Assembly: GCA_948567375.1 (NCBI GenBank)
Contig: OX419755.1
Span: forward strand, 56,177,001 to 56,241,000
Origin: Lunularia cruciata
Taxonomy: Eukaryota > Streptophyta > Marchantiopsida > Lunulariales > Lunulariaceae
Direction: 5' to 3'
Length of the DNA: 64,000 bases
Part shown: one piece after another, positions 22,255 to 33,062 of the stretch
Position numbering within the stretch: the first letter of the stretch is position 1
How the letters are laid out: each line of letters begins with the position of its first letter
Translations under genes and position numbers: made by a program
Notes under the pieces: model-generated
Told to the model about the DNA's origin: nothing
What the model saw: only the letters and a program-made list of their open reading frames with translations
Database searches by the model: none

Positions 22255-23092
22255 GTTCCCAAGATGAATCTTAACACTCAAACATGCTTTTTGTTGGTCT
22301 CAAACTCTTCATGCATGAGATCTCCACTCTGCAGAATTGACCCTTCCTCACAATGTCACTCAAATCGCCCAACCAGTATGTCACAATCCTCTGAAATTTT
22401 GCACACTTGATCACAACTTTAGGATATCTCTCCCTGCAAAATTTCAGATCTTTTCATTGAGCCATTTGACCTACACACCTTTCTATTCAGCACACAAATT
22501 TCAGATTTGGTCTGAAAACCACCCCCTTCACTTCAAAAACTCATAACGCAATGCGCAAAAACGATCTCTCTCTCATTTTTGTGGTAGCAAGTAGAATACA
22601 ATGTACTGAATTGTCTTGGGAAGTTTCAGGACAATTCACTAAAAATTGAAGAAATGGCAGACTCTGTACAATTTTCTAGAGAGCATGCAGTTGCAGGAGC
22701 ACTTTACCCTATCAACTTTCAAAAATTCTAGACCAGTGCGCATAGTAGCTCTCATAATAATTTTAAGTGTGCTAACTGAAAGATAACCCAAGCTATCATG
22801 TGTAGAAATTTTAAATCCAGATCTCAAACTTGAGATTTTGCCCAAAATCACCTTAATCCCCAAAATCTGCAATCCACCTCACACAATCTCTCCAATTCCT
22901 CTCATGTGTACAAGATGTAAAAAATCACCTCAAAGACATCATAATGAACTATAGGGTATACAAATGGATCTTGGTTCTCTAACATAAGTTCAGCCCTCTC
23001 CTCTCCTAAGGTTATCTCCAAGTGAGCTCTCATAGCCTCCTTCTGCCTAATGTAGAATTGAAAGCGGAACAATATCTTGCCTTCTAGAGAGG
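22255..23092 (-). other. A2 leader with leader-ORF relic
   Basis: The frame FYIRQKEAMRAHLE ... YILYT (about 23072-22902) is kept, but the A1 start codon is TTG here. The rest has no defensible gene. Confidence 0.5.
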
Positions 23093-23109
23093 TCCCGACA
23101 ATGGAACCA
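23093..23109 (-). promoter_or_regulatory. A2 primer binding site
   Basis: TGGTTCCATTGTCGGGA on the minus strand. It differs from A1 by two changes, both C to T/G to A type. Confidence 0.55.
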
Positions 23110-23113
23110 AAAA

Positions 23114-23797
23114 TGTGAGTTGGCCTGTCTCTCACTCAGGATGAACCTTTGATGGCTGTTATGATAGCGCACCATGGACTAAGAAGGCAAGGAATCCCAA
23201 CTCCATCATACTCCTCCAAGGCTAACACTCCAAGACTCAAGACATTGCTCACTAGAGAACTCAATGAGAGAGAGATAGTTGTAAATGACAAGATGATGAG
23301 TACCTCCTCAGCCCTTGTTTATATACTTGTGAAATAGTTACGTACCAAAGTTACTAATTACCATAGTAACTCAAGTTACTAGACTAAAAGTCAAGTAAAG
23401 TCAAAAGTAGAAAGGAATATCCATTCACATGGGCATATTCCTCTAAGCATGTGGTCTTATCTTGACCCAACCACTAAGTCAAGGATTCCTTCACATGGGC
23501 TATCCTTGGACTAAAGAAGAATCCAAAACAAAAAGGCTTGCGGGCCCAAGAGTTCTCAACTCTTTCCTCAAAGCCAAACTTGGAATAATACCAAGTCAAC
23601 ACACTAAAATCCAAAATAGTGGTGCTCATCTTTTCTACTTCTTCTAAAGTAAGGTCCCCTTTATCTTAGCTATGACTAACTTTAGCTAACCATGACTAAT
23701 ATAGAACCATCCTTTATCTCTAAATAATATCTCTTAAGTACTTGTAATACCAAGCTAAATATCACAATACCACACACATGCACAAATGGATGTTATA
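23114..23797 (-). repeat. A2 5' LTR
   Basis: 684-bp LTR. Its first bases are changed (TATAACATCC instead of TGTAACACCC). The TATA box lies near 23320 in reverse. Confidence 0.9.
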
Positions 23798-23935
23798 GTC
23801 TCGAGGTAGACTAGAGGTTTGTGGTCTATCTCTACCACAAATGCCTTCTTGCCCAGATAGTGCTTCCAATGCTTGATTGACAAGATGATGGTCAACTCTT
23901 CTCGTTCTATGGTCTGGTAGTTGCGCTCTACCAGT
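23798..23935 (-). pseudogene. G3 RNase H fragment
   Basis: This short piece reads ERNYQTIEREELTIIL, KHWKHYLGKKAFVVE and DHKPLVYLET, the RNase H C-terminal half. It is trapped between A2 and insert X. G4 35090-35225 is collinear. Confidence 0.8.
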
Positions 23936-24837
23936 GTCGCAGGGAATGTTTGGTCTCGAGAGTGTGCCGAGCACATGGCTGCTTGTGCTTAGTTTTTCCC
24001 TACTGTCCTTCTTTTGGGTCTTTCTCGTAGACTGACATTCCTTCCCTACTCCTGGATTGTCAGGAATTTGTCTCTATATGAACTTCTTGTTTCAATTTCC
24101 TTGAGGTTGGCTCTCCCTGAAGGTTTTGTTTTATCCTTGACTTTCATAAACTTAATCTTGTCATGCGAGTCTAGTGTTATGGTTTCTACCTCTGCCTGGT
24201 CTCATATTCTATTTTCACGTCAGGTTCAAGCTATGGTTCGGGATCTGGCAGTTCATAGACCTATGTCAGGTGGCCCTTTAATAAAATAAAAGAAATGACA
24301 ACTGATCGATCTAACCAAACATAAACCCGGGCACCCAGATCATTTAATTATGCTATTCACATGGACCGGATTGAGAGTTCCTAAAATGGAGTCTCCTCAA
24401 CTCTAGTCACAATTCATAACACAAATCCGCTTCCAAGATTCATCATTCACAAGAGTTTAAACAACAACGTTCACAAGGTTGGATAAGTCAAATAGTTCTA
24501 GTCAAGACAATGCCTGCCCTAAGGTTGCAACTGCTCATCAACTCAGCCGGCAGTTCACATATATTCTGTCCGACAGCAGACAAGGCAACTCACCCCCCGA
24601 ACCTCTTCATTCTCCTATGCCCTGTTTTGCAGATCAGATTCACTCCATTCAGACAGGCCAACCAACTTCAAATCTTTTCTTGCCTTTGTTCCAGATGAGC
24701 TGAGCCACCTCGAAATTCTCCTCCTCTTCTTCCTGACTAGCTCCTATCACTGCCTGTTCAGTCACTCTTCACAACATCTTCCCAATAAAAAAAATATCTT
24801 TCTTCTTCACTCCTATCCTCACCTTCGGGAGATTATC

Positions 24838-25160
24838 CTTTGGCAACTTCTACAGCCTGCCATTCAGACCTGCAAAAATTTCTCTCCAATTTTGTCCTTC
24901 ATCACTCTATCCACATTTTTCCACAAAAACCTTCCTTCCTCAGTCCTATTCTCACCTTTGTGAGAGTTTTCTTTTGCTACTCCTGCAGCCTGCCCTTCAG
25001 ACCTGCAAAATTTCCCTTTCCAATTCTGTCTCTCAACACTCTATCAACATTTTTCCACAGAAATCTCTCTTCTTCAGTCCTGTTCTCACCTTTGTGAGAG
25101 TTTCCTTTTGCTACTCCTGCAGCTTGCCCTTCAGACCTGCGAAAATTTTCTACTCCAACC
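24838..25160. repeat. Tandem repeat, about 134-bp unit, a little over two copies
   Basis: The marker CCTTCAGACCTGC recurs near 24862, 24995 and 25129, with the intervening sequence also repeated (CACCTTTGTGAGAGTTT). Confidence 0.8.
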
Positions 25161-25484
25161 ACTCACAACCTTTCACAGTCCTGCCCTTACATTCCATACA
25201 TCTGCCCTCTGTCCAAGCTTTCAACTCTTGCAATTTTCCAGCCTTTACATTCATGCAAAATTTCTCCTTCTTGCACCTCACCAAAACCCCTTCTTCTTCC
25301 TGCAAAAATTTTCTTTCTCTTTCTCCCAGCCCTCTCTCTCCTGCAAAGTCCTTCACTCTCTTGAGAAGAAAACTTTTTGCCTTGCACTCTCAAGCCCTAA
25401 CAGTCCTCCTGCAAAAATTTTCCTTCTGTCCCAGCACTTCTCTCATGCACATGCTCCATTCCTTCCAACTCGAAAATTCCTCTC

Positions 25485-26285
25485 CTGATTGTTCCTCTAT
25501 CCAAACCCTTCACTTCTTGAGAATTTCTCTCCTGCCAAACCCTCTCCTGTCCAACTCAAAAATTTCTGCACATTCTCTCTCTGTCCAAACCCTTCACTCT
25601 TGAAAATTTCTCTCTTGCCAAACCCTCTCCTGTCCAACTCTAAATTTCCTGCACATTCTCTCTCTGTCCAAACCCTCCACTCTTGAGAATTTGTCTCCTA
25701 CCAAACCCTCTCCTATCCAACTCAAAAATTCCTGCACATTCTCTCTCTGTCCAAACCCTTCACTCTTGAGAATTTCTCTCCTGCCAAACCCTCTCCTGTC
25801 CAACTCAAAAATTCCTGCACATTCTCTCACTGTCCAAACCCTTCACTCTTGAGAATTTTGCTCATGCCAAACCCTCTCCTGCCCAACTCAAAAATTCCTA
25901 CACATTCTCTCTCTGTCCAAACCCTTCACCCTCCAGCTTCTCGAGAATTTCTCCTCCTGCCAAACCCCCTCCTGTCCAACTCAAAAATTTCCCTCTTGTG
26001 TGTGTTCCTCTGTCCAAACCCTCCAGCTTCTTGAGAATTTCTCTTCCTGCTAAAACCCCTCCTGTCCAACTCGAAAATTTCCCTCTTGTGTGTGTTCCGC
26101 TGTCCAAACCCTCCAACTTCTCGAGAATTTCTCCTCCTGCCAAAATCCCTCCTGTCCAACTCAAAAATTTCCCTCTTGTGTGTGTTCCTCTGTCCAAGCC
26201 CTCCAGCTTCTTGAGAATTTCTCCTACTACTAAAACCTCTCCTGTCCAACTCAAAAATTCCCCTTCACTCCTGGCCAAGCCCTAG
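25485..26285. repeat. Tandem repeat, 85-90 bp unit, nine copies
   Basis: The core GAGAATTTCTCTCCTGCC then CCTGTCCAACTC recurs near 25510, 25595, 25680, 25765, 25848, 25940, 26030, 26120 and 26210. The first five units are about 85 bp; the last four are about 90 bp and share a CTCTTGTGTGTGTTCC variant. Confidence 0.85.
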
Positions 26286-26450
26286 CCCTTCGATAACTCT
26301 CCTTTTTTTCAGCAGGCCTTTTTTTTTCCCCCATTTCTGCACAGCAAGCACTTTCAAAAATTCCCCTTCTCTCCTGGCCAAGCCCTAGCACTTCGATAAT
26401 TCTCCCTTTCTCCCAGCAGGCCTTTCTCTCCAAACCCTTTCTTTCCTGTC
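26255..26450. repeat. Tandem repeat, about 100-bp unit, two copies
   Basis: CTCCTGGCCAAGCCCTAGC occurs near 26269 and 26372, followed each time by CTTCGATAA and a CAGCAGGCC block. Confidence 0.75.
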
Positions 26451-26505
26451 CTTTACCTCAAAGCCCAAAAGCCTCAAGGGTACACGTGGGCTATTTTCCC
26501 GACGA

Positions 26506-27424
26506 ATCCGACAACAACTTTCAAGAGAAATATGCAATGGGATGCCATCTGTCATGCCACTCTTGTTGTAGGACTACTCCGATTGCTACGCCTGATGCAT
26601 CTGTAGCCAACTTGATTGGATGTTTTGGGTCATACCATTTCAAGATTGGTGCATGTAGCAAGGCGGTTTTCAATTCTTGAAAGGCCAACTCTTGTGCAGT
26701 TCCATGTACACTTCTTCCCCTTGCCAAGAAGTGCTGTTAAAGGTTGTGCAACCTTGGAGAAGTCCTTGACAAATCAACGATAGAATCCCATCAAACCCAA
26801 GAAGCTCTTGAGTTGAGTCTGATCTTCTGGGGCACTCCATTTTTGAATGACCTCTATTTTATCTGTCAATACTTGAATACCCTTTGCACTTACTCTATGC
26901 CCCAAGCAGTCTACTTCAGACTTGCCAAACTCACACTTTGAGATTTTGGCATACAATCTATTTTGTCTTAGAATTTGGAGGACTTCTCATAGATGTTGTT
27001 TGTGTTCTATCATCATGCTACTGTATACTTAGATGTCATCTAGGAAGACAATGACAAACTTATCCAAATATGGACAAAATATGTCATTCATTAGACTCAT
27101 GAAAGTGGCAGGTGCGTTGGTGAGACCAAAAGGCATCACAAGATACTCAAAGTGGCAATACCTGGTTCGAAAGGCTGTCTTGTATACATCCTCCTCTGCA
27201 ATTCGGATTTGATTGTAACTGTTCTGCAAATCTAGTTTGGTGAAGTGTCTTGCTCCATTGAGTTGATCAAATAAATCATCCATGAGGGGTAAGGGGTATT
27301 TGTTCTTCACTATTTGCTGATTGAGACACCGATAGTCAATGCACATGCGTATTATAACATCTTTCTTCTTCACAAACAAGACCGAAGCCCCATATGGTGA
27401 TACGCTGGGTTGGATGAACCCTTT
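26506..27424 (-). pseudogene. G3 reverse transcriptase and start of RNase H
   Basis: RT blocks are [44 protein letters not shown] and FLDD. The thumb reads ISKCEFGKSEVDCLGHRVS. The connection is KSFLGLMGFYR and RNase H starts with LATDASGVAIG. It is broken by stops (near 27010, 26773) and frameshifts. It ends where insert X begins. Confidence 0.85.
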
Positions 27425-28135
27425 CTACAGCATATCCTCAATCTGATTCTTGCACTCCTCCAACTCATGAGGTGATAGGCAATATGGGGCCTTATAGGGA
27501 GGTATCTTCCCCGGGAGTGTCTCAATTTTATGATCTACTCTCCTTTTTGGTGGTAATCTTGAGGGTAGATCATCAAGAAAGACATCTTGAAACTCATTTA
27601 TGACATCCTTCAATTTCTCAAGAATTTTTTCCTCGAGTTGCGCACTCTGGACTTCTCTTATTAGACCCATGAAACACCTATCAGTCTTACAGATAACTAT
27701 TGTCCCTATGACATAGAGAGGTAATTCTTGCCTATGTAATTTTTCATAAATCCCAATGATTGACCATTGGTGGGTTCTCACTACTTTCTTCCTCCAATCT
27801 ACCATAGGGTTGTAATGCTCCATCCATGGCATACCTAAGATTGCATCATAACGAGCTAATTGTATCACTTGCCACTCAATTGCTTCTTGATATTTTCCTA
27901 TAGAGAGTGTTACCCGCCTGGGTAATGATTCAATCTTCTCTATTTGTCCGTTAGGTAACTCTACTTCTTCACTCTCATCTCTCTCTAGATCCATTCCCAA
28001 TATTATTGCAATAGAGCGAGATAGGAAATTCTCTATGGCTCCCGGATCTATTAACACTCTCACTTGATTGCCTTCTAGGACCCTATTCACTACAATCAAT
28101 TGTGAGGTTGCCTTTTGGTACCTTTGTGCGCTCAT
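27425..28135 (-). pseudogene. G3 protease and RT N-terminus
   Basis: The segment is open for 236 codons. The protease active site reads VLIDPGAIENFLS; G4 has D-L-G at the same place, so both differ from the usual D-S/T-G. The flap/end is YDAILGMPWMEHYNP. It continues with VFLDDLPSRLPPKR and the RT start up to a stop at 27425. Upstream frame damage separates it from gag. Confidence 0.8.
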
Positions 28136-28189
28136 CTTCTTCCTTCCCTTGCTTTTCTGCTTCCTTATTGAGCCAGTAAGGCCGTGAGG

Positions 28190-29275
28190 TACATTTATTG
28201 GTGATCTTCATTTTCCAAAGTGATTTCCACCTCCTCCTCTTCAATGCATCTTTCCATGTTGTTCAAAGATTGCCTGTATGAAGGTCAAGGGCCTCTAGAA
28301 AGTCAAGCACGATAGTTGGTAGATATATGCCCACAATTGTAACAAAGGTGTTGTTCTCCTCGAGTTCCTTCTCCTTGTGGGACTCCATCTTTCCGTTCTT
28401 CTACCCGTCCCCGTTCTCCTTGAAGCGGTCGTGCTCCTCGGTCTCAAAACCAAAGGTTACCCAATTCCATCAATATTGGTCCACCCATGGATGGCATTTC
28501 TGCTTGATAATGTTGAGGTGGAACTACTCCTTCACCTCCACCTAATGCTCTTGCTATTCTTTGTGCACAAGCAATGGCTTTGAATATTGTGCAAGGATTT
28601 TGTACCATGACTTCTTGGCGAATCTGCTCCTTCAACCCTTGTTTGAAATTGTCGAGAGCCTTTGCTGGACTCATGTTGGTTATTGGGACTTGTAGATCCC
28701 AAAATGCCTCCACATACTCTTGTTTTCTATTCTTCTATTTCAATCTCCATAGTCGGATCCGGGCCATCTGCATAGAATCCACCAATTGGAAATTCTTCAA
28801 CCAATCCTTCTTGCATTGCTATCCATGTGACCTCCCTTCTCTCGGCCAACATGGATCATTCCCAAGCGTCGTACCATGTGAAGGCTTTATTGGTCAAGTA
28901 CCCACATGCAAACATGCCTACAACATGCTTGGTGATCTTTGTTGAGAACAACCAAAAATATTGATTCATTCTCAAGATCCAGTTCTCCACTACTCCCATC
29001 GTATGTTGCCCCTTGTAAGGCTCGATGTTGTAGTTCTTCTTCATCCGGAGTAGTAATATGGCTTCATCATTGATAGGGTTTGTAGGCACGGGTGCCTCTC
29101 CAAGTACTTCAATCGCAGGTATTGGATTTTGAGACGGGTCTTCTTCTTGCATTGCTTGATCATTCTTGAGGATCTGCACTTGACTTTGTAACGCCTCTAT
29201 GGTCATCTTAATCTCTCAAATTTCTTTCAACATCCCCTGCATTCCTTGCACCAACTCTTGCAACTATGGATCCAT
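28190..29275 (-). pseudogene. G3 gag
   Basis: The gag ATG is at 29275 (MDP, then a stop). It has a short coil (EALQSQVQILKNDQAMQEE), the capsid parts VENWILRMNQYFWLFSTK and FACGYLTNKAFTWYDAWE, and the C-terminal SPAKALDNFKQGLKEQIRQ. Stops and frameshifts break it. I could not place a clear zinc knuckle in the remaining C-terminal stretch. Confidence 0.75.
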
Positions 29276-29334
29276 GGTTCCTGTAACACTCGATTGCTAT
29301 ACCCTAAACTTCAATAGAGAGTTAATATGATCAC

Positions 29335-29514
29335 TCAAGAGGGCGCACAAACTATTTCAACTACCATTGGGACCTCAGAAGCTACCACTAGTTGGTAATA
29401 TTCCTCACCAAAATTCTTGACCACGAAATCCCTAAACATCACTTTTGGTCTCACTACATAACAAATTTCTACTTGAGTGTTAAAAGGGAAAGGATTTGGG
29501 ACATTCAAATCCAT
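29335..29514 (-). CDS. G3 second leader ORF (59 aa)
   Basis: Starts MDLNVPNPFPFNTQVE, with KVMFRDFVVKNFGEEYYQ in the middle. Its ATG overlaps the stop of the first leader ORF as TGATG. G4 has the same ORF (31383-31586). Function unknown. Confidence 0.45.
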   Translation of the reverse strand: MDLNVPNPFPFNTQVEICYVVRPKVMFRDFVVKNFGEEYYQLVVASEVPMVVEIVCAPS

Positions 29515-29735
29515 CACAACAAAATGTAAATTGTCAACTCCCACTCTTTATTGTAAATCACTATAGGCAAAATCACTGGGTTTGGCAAATTCATTATTGT
29601 ATCCATGAACTTTGCTCCAAAGTGAAATACCAAATACACCCTCACTTGCTCGCGCTGAATGTACATAATCTTGATGTTGAATGGATTCAAGAATGGAAAT
29701 CAAGGCATTGGATATTGTCCTCCCGAAGCATCCAT
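29514..29735 (-). pseudogene. G3 first leader ORF
   Basis: Starts MDASGGQYP and ends WELTIYILL. One in-frame TGA at 29700-29702 breaks it. The middle is MYIQREQVRVYL and HFGAKFMDTIM, then PIVIYNKEW. It is homologous to the G4 leader ORF and, more distantly, to the family A and G5 leader ORFs. Confidence 0.5.
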
Positions 29736-29845
29736 TCTATCCTTTTAATCTACCAATTACACCAAAATGTCTCTCCTCAAAATTACTTAGTCTTAGTAGC
29801 CCATGTTCTTCCAAGAGGAGTGATCCGCTCTCTTGGACAACACCT

Positions 29846-29857
29846 GCTCTGATACCA
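29846..29857 (-). promoter_or_regulatory. G3 primer binding site (tRNA-Met type)
   Basis: TGGTATCAGAGC on the minus strand lies one base from the LTR end. Confidence 0.85.
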
Positions 29858-29858
29858 T

Positions 29859-30609
29859 TGTAATACTCTAAGGATAGGAGACCTGAAGAGAAACACACCA
29901 TGAGAAACACACACTTTCACACTCAAACTCAGATGTCCCAAAGGAGCACCTTCTCTTTATTATATAGGCAAAGCGGATCTCCTCCAATGAAGCTCCACCA
30001 TTGGATTAGGTACATAGATAGGTGACATGTAAACAAGCTCCACCCTTGGATTATTGACTTGGATGGGTGACATGTTGGTCCTGGTCCTATCTGGTTGGTC
30101 AAACAAGCTTTGACCGGAGGGAATCTTTTTGAGAATCTTCTTGTAGGAATCTCAAAATCACGTGGGTGAGGTACTGTTGGAAAGCTCTCGACAAGACAAA
30201 GAAAGGGGGTGGGAAGGCCAGCCTTTCCTTTGGGGGGGAATTTGCACATTTTTGAGGCCTAATTCATCCGTTTAAGCCTCCGAAATTGCCTTCAAAGATG
30301 TCAAGCATATTTTGGCTCCAACTCTATTAGTAGAAGTCCCCTTTTGGTGATACCTCTTTCTGATCTATTCAGTCCATCTTGTGTAACATCCTTCCAAATG
30401 TTACCAACCCAATTCTCACCTTCAAATCATATGTCTAGCTATTGGTTCTAAGGTTTTCAAATCTATTTCAATTTTCTGTCCTATTAGTAGAAGTACTCTT
30501 TTGGTGATACTTCTATCTGATCTATTTTTACCATCATGTATAACATCATTCCAGATGTTACCAAACCAAATTTCACATCTAGATCATATGGTTAGCTCTT
30601 GGTATTACT
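29859..30609 (-). repeat. G3 5' LTR
   Basis: About 750 bp. It starts TAATACCAAGAGCTAACC on the minus strand and ends TATTACA. It contains the TATATAATA promoter box near 29955-29965 and a direct duplication in its first half. It matches the G4 LTRs. Confidence 0.85.
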
Positions 30610-31017
30610 CCTAAACTGATGAATTAGGCCTCAAAAATATGCAAATTCCCCCCCTCCCCCAACAGAGGAAAGGCTGGTCTTCCCTCCCCCTTGGTTTGTA
30701 ACATCAAGAGCTTTCCAATGGTACCTTACTCACGTGATTCTGAGACTCCTACAAGAAGATTCCCTAAAAGATTCTCTCCGGTCAAAGCTTGTTTGACCAA
30801 CCAGATAGTATCTAGACCGACATGTCAACCATCCAAGTAAGGAATCCAAGTGTGTAGTTTGCTAACATGTCACTATTTGTGTGCCTAATCCTATGGTGGA
30901 GCTTCCTTGGAGGAGATCCTCTTTGTCTATATAATAAAGAGAAGGTGCTCCTTTGGGGCACCAAATGTTTAGTGTGTAATTTGTGTTTCTCTCTTCTCTT
31001 GTCCTCGGTGTATTACA
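30610..31017 (+). repeat. G4 5' LTR, 3' part only
   Basis: It matches the second half of the 37535-38273 LTR from the GATGAATTAGGCCTC block to TATTACA. The first half is missing at 30609, where the inverted G3 LTR begins. Confidence 0.85.
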
Positions 31018-31018
31018 A

Positions 31019-31030
31019 TGGTATCAGAGC
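31019..31030 (+). promoter_or_regulatory. G4 primer binding site (tRNA-Met type)
   Basis: TGGTATCAGAGC lies one base after the LTR end TATTACA. Confidence 0.85.
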
Positions 31031-31157
31031 AAGTGTCTTAGTCCAAGAGAGTGGATCACCCCTCTTGGAAGAGCACAAACTACTGAAACTGAGTAATTTG
31101 AGGTGGAGAACATAGAGTAATTGCTAGACTTTGGAAGGACTTTAGAGAGCAAACGAG

Positions 31158-31378
31158 ATGGATGCACCGGGAGGACAATTTCCCGCACCTAGCTTTCCAT
31201 TCCTGAATCCATTCCACATCAAGGTTATGTACATCCAGCGTGAGAAAATGAGGGTATCGCTAGTTTATCACTTGGCGTAGAATTCATGGATAGGGTGATG
31301 AACTCACCAAACCGGATGATTCTACCTGTGGTGATATATGACAGAGAATGGGATTTGACAATCTACATTCTACTATGA
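31158..31378 (+). pseudogene. G4 first leader ORF, one frameshift
   Basis: Starts MDAPGGQFPAPSFPFLNPF, then MYIQREKMRVSL. A one-base loss near 31275 shifts the frame, after which EFMDRVMNSPNRMILPVVIY and the ending LTIYILL follow. Same architecture and position as in G3. Confidence 0.5.
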
Positions 31379-31382
31379 TGAT

Positions 31383-31586
31383 ATGGATGTGAATGTCCCA
31401 AATCCTCTCCCCTTCAACACTCAAGTAGAAATCCGTTGTGTAGTGAGACCAAAAGTGATGTTTAGAGATTTTGTGGTTAGAAATTTTGGCGAGGAGTATT
31501 ATCAACGAGTGATAGCTTCTGAGGTCCCTATGGTAGTTTTGATAGTTCATATGCCTTCCAAAGTGATCATATTGACTCTGTATTGA
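31383..31586 (+). CDS. G4 second leader ORF (67 aa)
   Basis: Starts MDVNVPNPLPFNTQVEIR, with KVMFRDFVVRNFGEEYYQR. Intact in G4 despite decay of the gag-pol region. Function unknown. Confidence 0.45.
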   Translation: MDVNVPNPLPFNTQVEIRCVVRPKVMFRDFVVRNFGEEYYQRVIASEVPMVVLIVHMPSKVIILTLY

Positions 31587-31619
31587 AGTAGACATTAGCA
31601 ATTGAGTGATGCAGGAACC

Positions 31620-32707
31620 ATGGATCCGCAGTTGCAAGAGCTGGTGCAAGAAATGCAAGGGATGTTGAATGAATTTCAAGAGATTAAGATGACCATGGAG
31701 ACATTACAAAGTCAAGTGCAGATCCTTAGGAAAGATCAAGCCATGCAAGAAGAAGAGCCGTCTCAAAACCCTATACCTCCGACTGAAGTCCTTGGAGAGG
31801 TACTTGTGCCTACAAACCCTATCAACAATGAAGCCACATTGCTACTTCGGATGAAGAAGACTTGCAACATTGAGCCTTACAAGGTGCAGCGTATGATGGG
31901 AGTAGTGGAAAATTGGATCTTGAGAATGAATCGATATTTCCAATTGTTCTCAACATAGATCAAGAAGCATGTTGCAGGTGTGTTTGCATGTGGGTACTTG
32001 ACCAATAAAGCCCTCACATGGTATGATGCTTGGGAACAATCCATGTTGGCAGAGAGAAGGGAGGTCACGTGGACATCAATGCAAGAAGGATTGTTGAAGA
32101 ATTTCTAATCGGTGGATTTTGTGCAGATGGCTCGAACCCGACTATGGGGATTAAGATAGAAGAACATCATACAAGAGTATGTGGAGGCATTTTTAGATCT
32201 ACAAGTTGTAATAACCAACATGAGTCTAGCAAAGGCCCTCGACAATTTCAAATGAGAGTTAAAGGAGCGGATTTGCCAAGAAGTCATGGTGCAAAATCCT
32301 TGCACGGTATTTGAAGCCATTGCTTGTGCACAAAGAATAGCAAGAGCATTGGGTGGAGGTGAAGGAGTAGTTCTACCTCAACATTATCGGGCAGAAATGC
32401 CACATGGGTGGACCCGTACCAATGGAATTGGGCAACCTTCAATTTCCAGATCAAGGAGCACGACCGCTCCAAGGGGAGCATGGATGGGTAGAAGAATGAA
32501 GAGATGGAGTCCCATGAGGAAAAGGAACTCAAGGAGAACAACGCCGTTGTTACAATTGTGGCCCGTATTGGGCATATATCTACCAACTGTTGCACTTGTT
32601 TCCCTAGAAGCCCTTGGCTTTCATACAGGCAATCTTTGAATAACATGGAGAGGTGCATTGAAGAGGAGGAGGTGGGAAACACTTCGGAAAATGAAGATCA
32701 CCAGTAA
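31620..32707 (+). pseudogene. G4 gag
   Basis: Starts MDPQLQELVQEMQGML, with the coil TMETLQSQVQILRKDQ and capsid pieces VENWILRMNRYFQLF, FACGYLTNKALTWYDAWE and MSLAKALDNFK. Stops (near 31957, 32107) and frameshifts break it. The C-terminal region is basic (RRMKRWSPMRKRNSRR) with a damaged Cys/His cluster near 32560-32600. Confidence 0.75.
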
Positions 32708-32719
32708 ATGTACCTTGCG

Positions 32720-33062
32720 GCCTCACTGGCTCAATAAGGAAGAAGAGAAGCAAGGGAAGGAAAAAGACTAATGTGCAAGGATCCCGAAAGGCAACCTCAC
32801 AATTGATTGTTGTGAATGGAGTCCTTAAAGGCAATCAAGTGAGAGTATTAATTGATCTTGGAGCAACAGAGAATTTCTTATCTCACTCTGTTGCAATAAG
32901 ATTGAGAATGGATCCAAAGAGAGATGAGAGTGAAGAAGTAGAGTTGCCTAATGGGCAAACAGAGACGATTGAATCATTACCTAAACAGGTCACACTCTTT
33001 GTAGGAGAATATTAGTGACGAGTGATACAATTAGCTCATTATGATGCAATCTTAGGCATGCT
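32720..33062 (+). pseudogene. G4 protease, first part
   Basis: VLIDLGATENFLSHS is the active-site block (D-L-G instead of D-S-G). It runs to AHYDAILGM, where the solo family A LTR 33063-33748 interrupts it. A TAG lies near 33013. Confidence 0.75.

Larger units (their letters stand above)
15999..23797 (-). mobile_element. A2: full-length family A Ty3/gypsy retrotransposon
   Basis: Same structure as A1 on the opposite strand: 5' LTR 23114-23797, primer site, leader ORF relic, extra zinc-knuckle ORF, gag-pol and polypurine tract, 3' LTR 15999-16683. Flanks ATCT (15995-15998) and GTCT (23798-23801) fit a 4-bp target duplication with one change. It lies in the RNase H region of G3. The LTRs differ from each other at many visible sites, so it is older than A1. 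The polyprotein has two TGA stops. Confidence 0.92.
23936..26505. mobile_element. Insert X: unclassified repeat-rich insertion in G3 RNase H
   Basis: About 2.57 kb interrupts the G3 RNase H frame. No RT, transposase or host domain is visible. The right two-thirds is strongly pyrimidine-rich on the plus strand and made of tandem repeats. The ends share TGTCG/CGACA (23935 and 26513), which would fit LTR-like TG...CA ends and a solo LTR, but the flanks (ACCAG, ACAAC) match only 3 of 5. Comparison with G4 places the right junction a few bases further left. A CACGTG box lies near the right end (about 26483). Identity unresolved. Confidence 0.45.
14765..30609 (-). mobile_element. G3: chromovirus-type Ty3/gypsy element, heavily interrupted
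   Basis: On the minus strand: 5' LTR 30609-29859, tRNA-Met primer site, two leader ORFs, gag, protease, RT, RNase H and integrase. It is split by insert X (about 26505-23936), A2 (23797-15999) and element M (from 14764 leftward). Its 3' end is outside the window. It is closely related to G4, which lies head to head with it, and its 5' LTR start abuts an internal position of the G4 5' LTR, so G3 seems to have inserted there. Confidence 0.82.

Noticed and set aside
24974-25603. 209-codon ORF in insert X
   Set aside because: Composition (Ser/Leu/Pro/Phe) comes from pyrimidine-rich tandem repeats; several frames are open at once. No domain.
24838-26285. Possible CRISPR-like array
   Set aside because: The repeats are contiguous degenerate tandem units, with no unique spacers, in a plant retroelement context.
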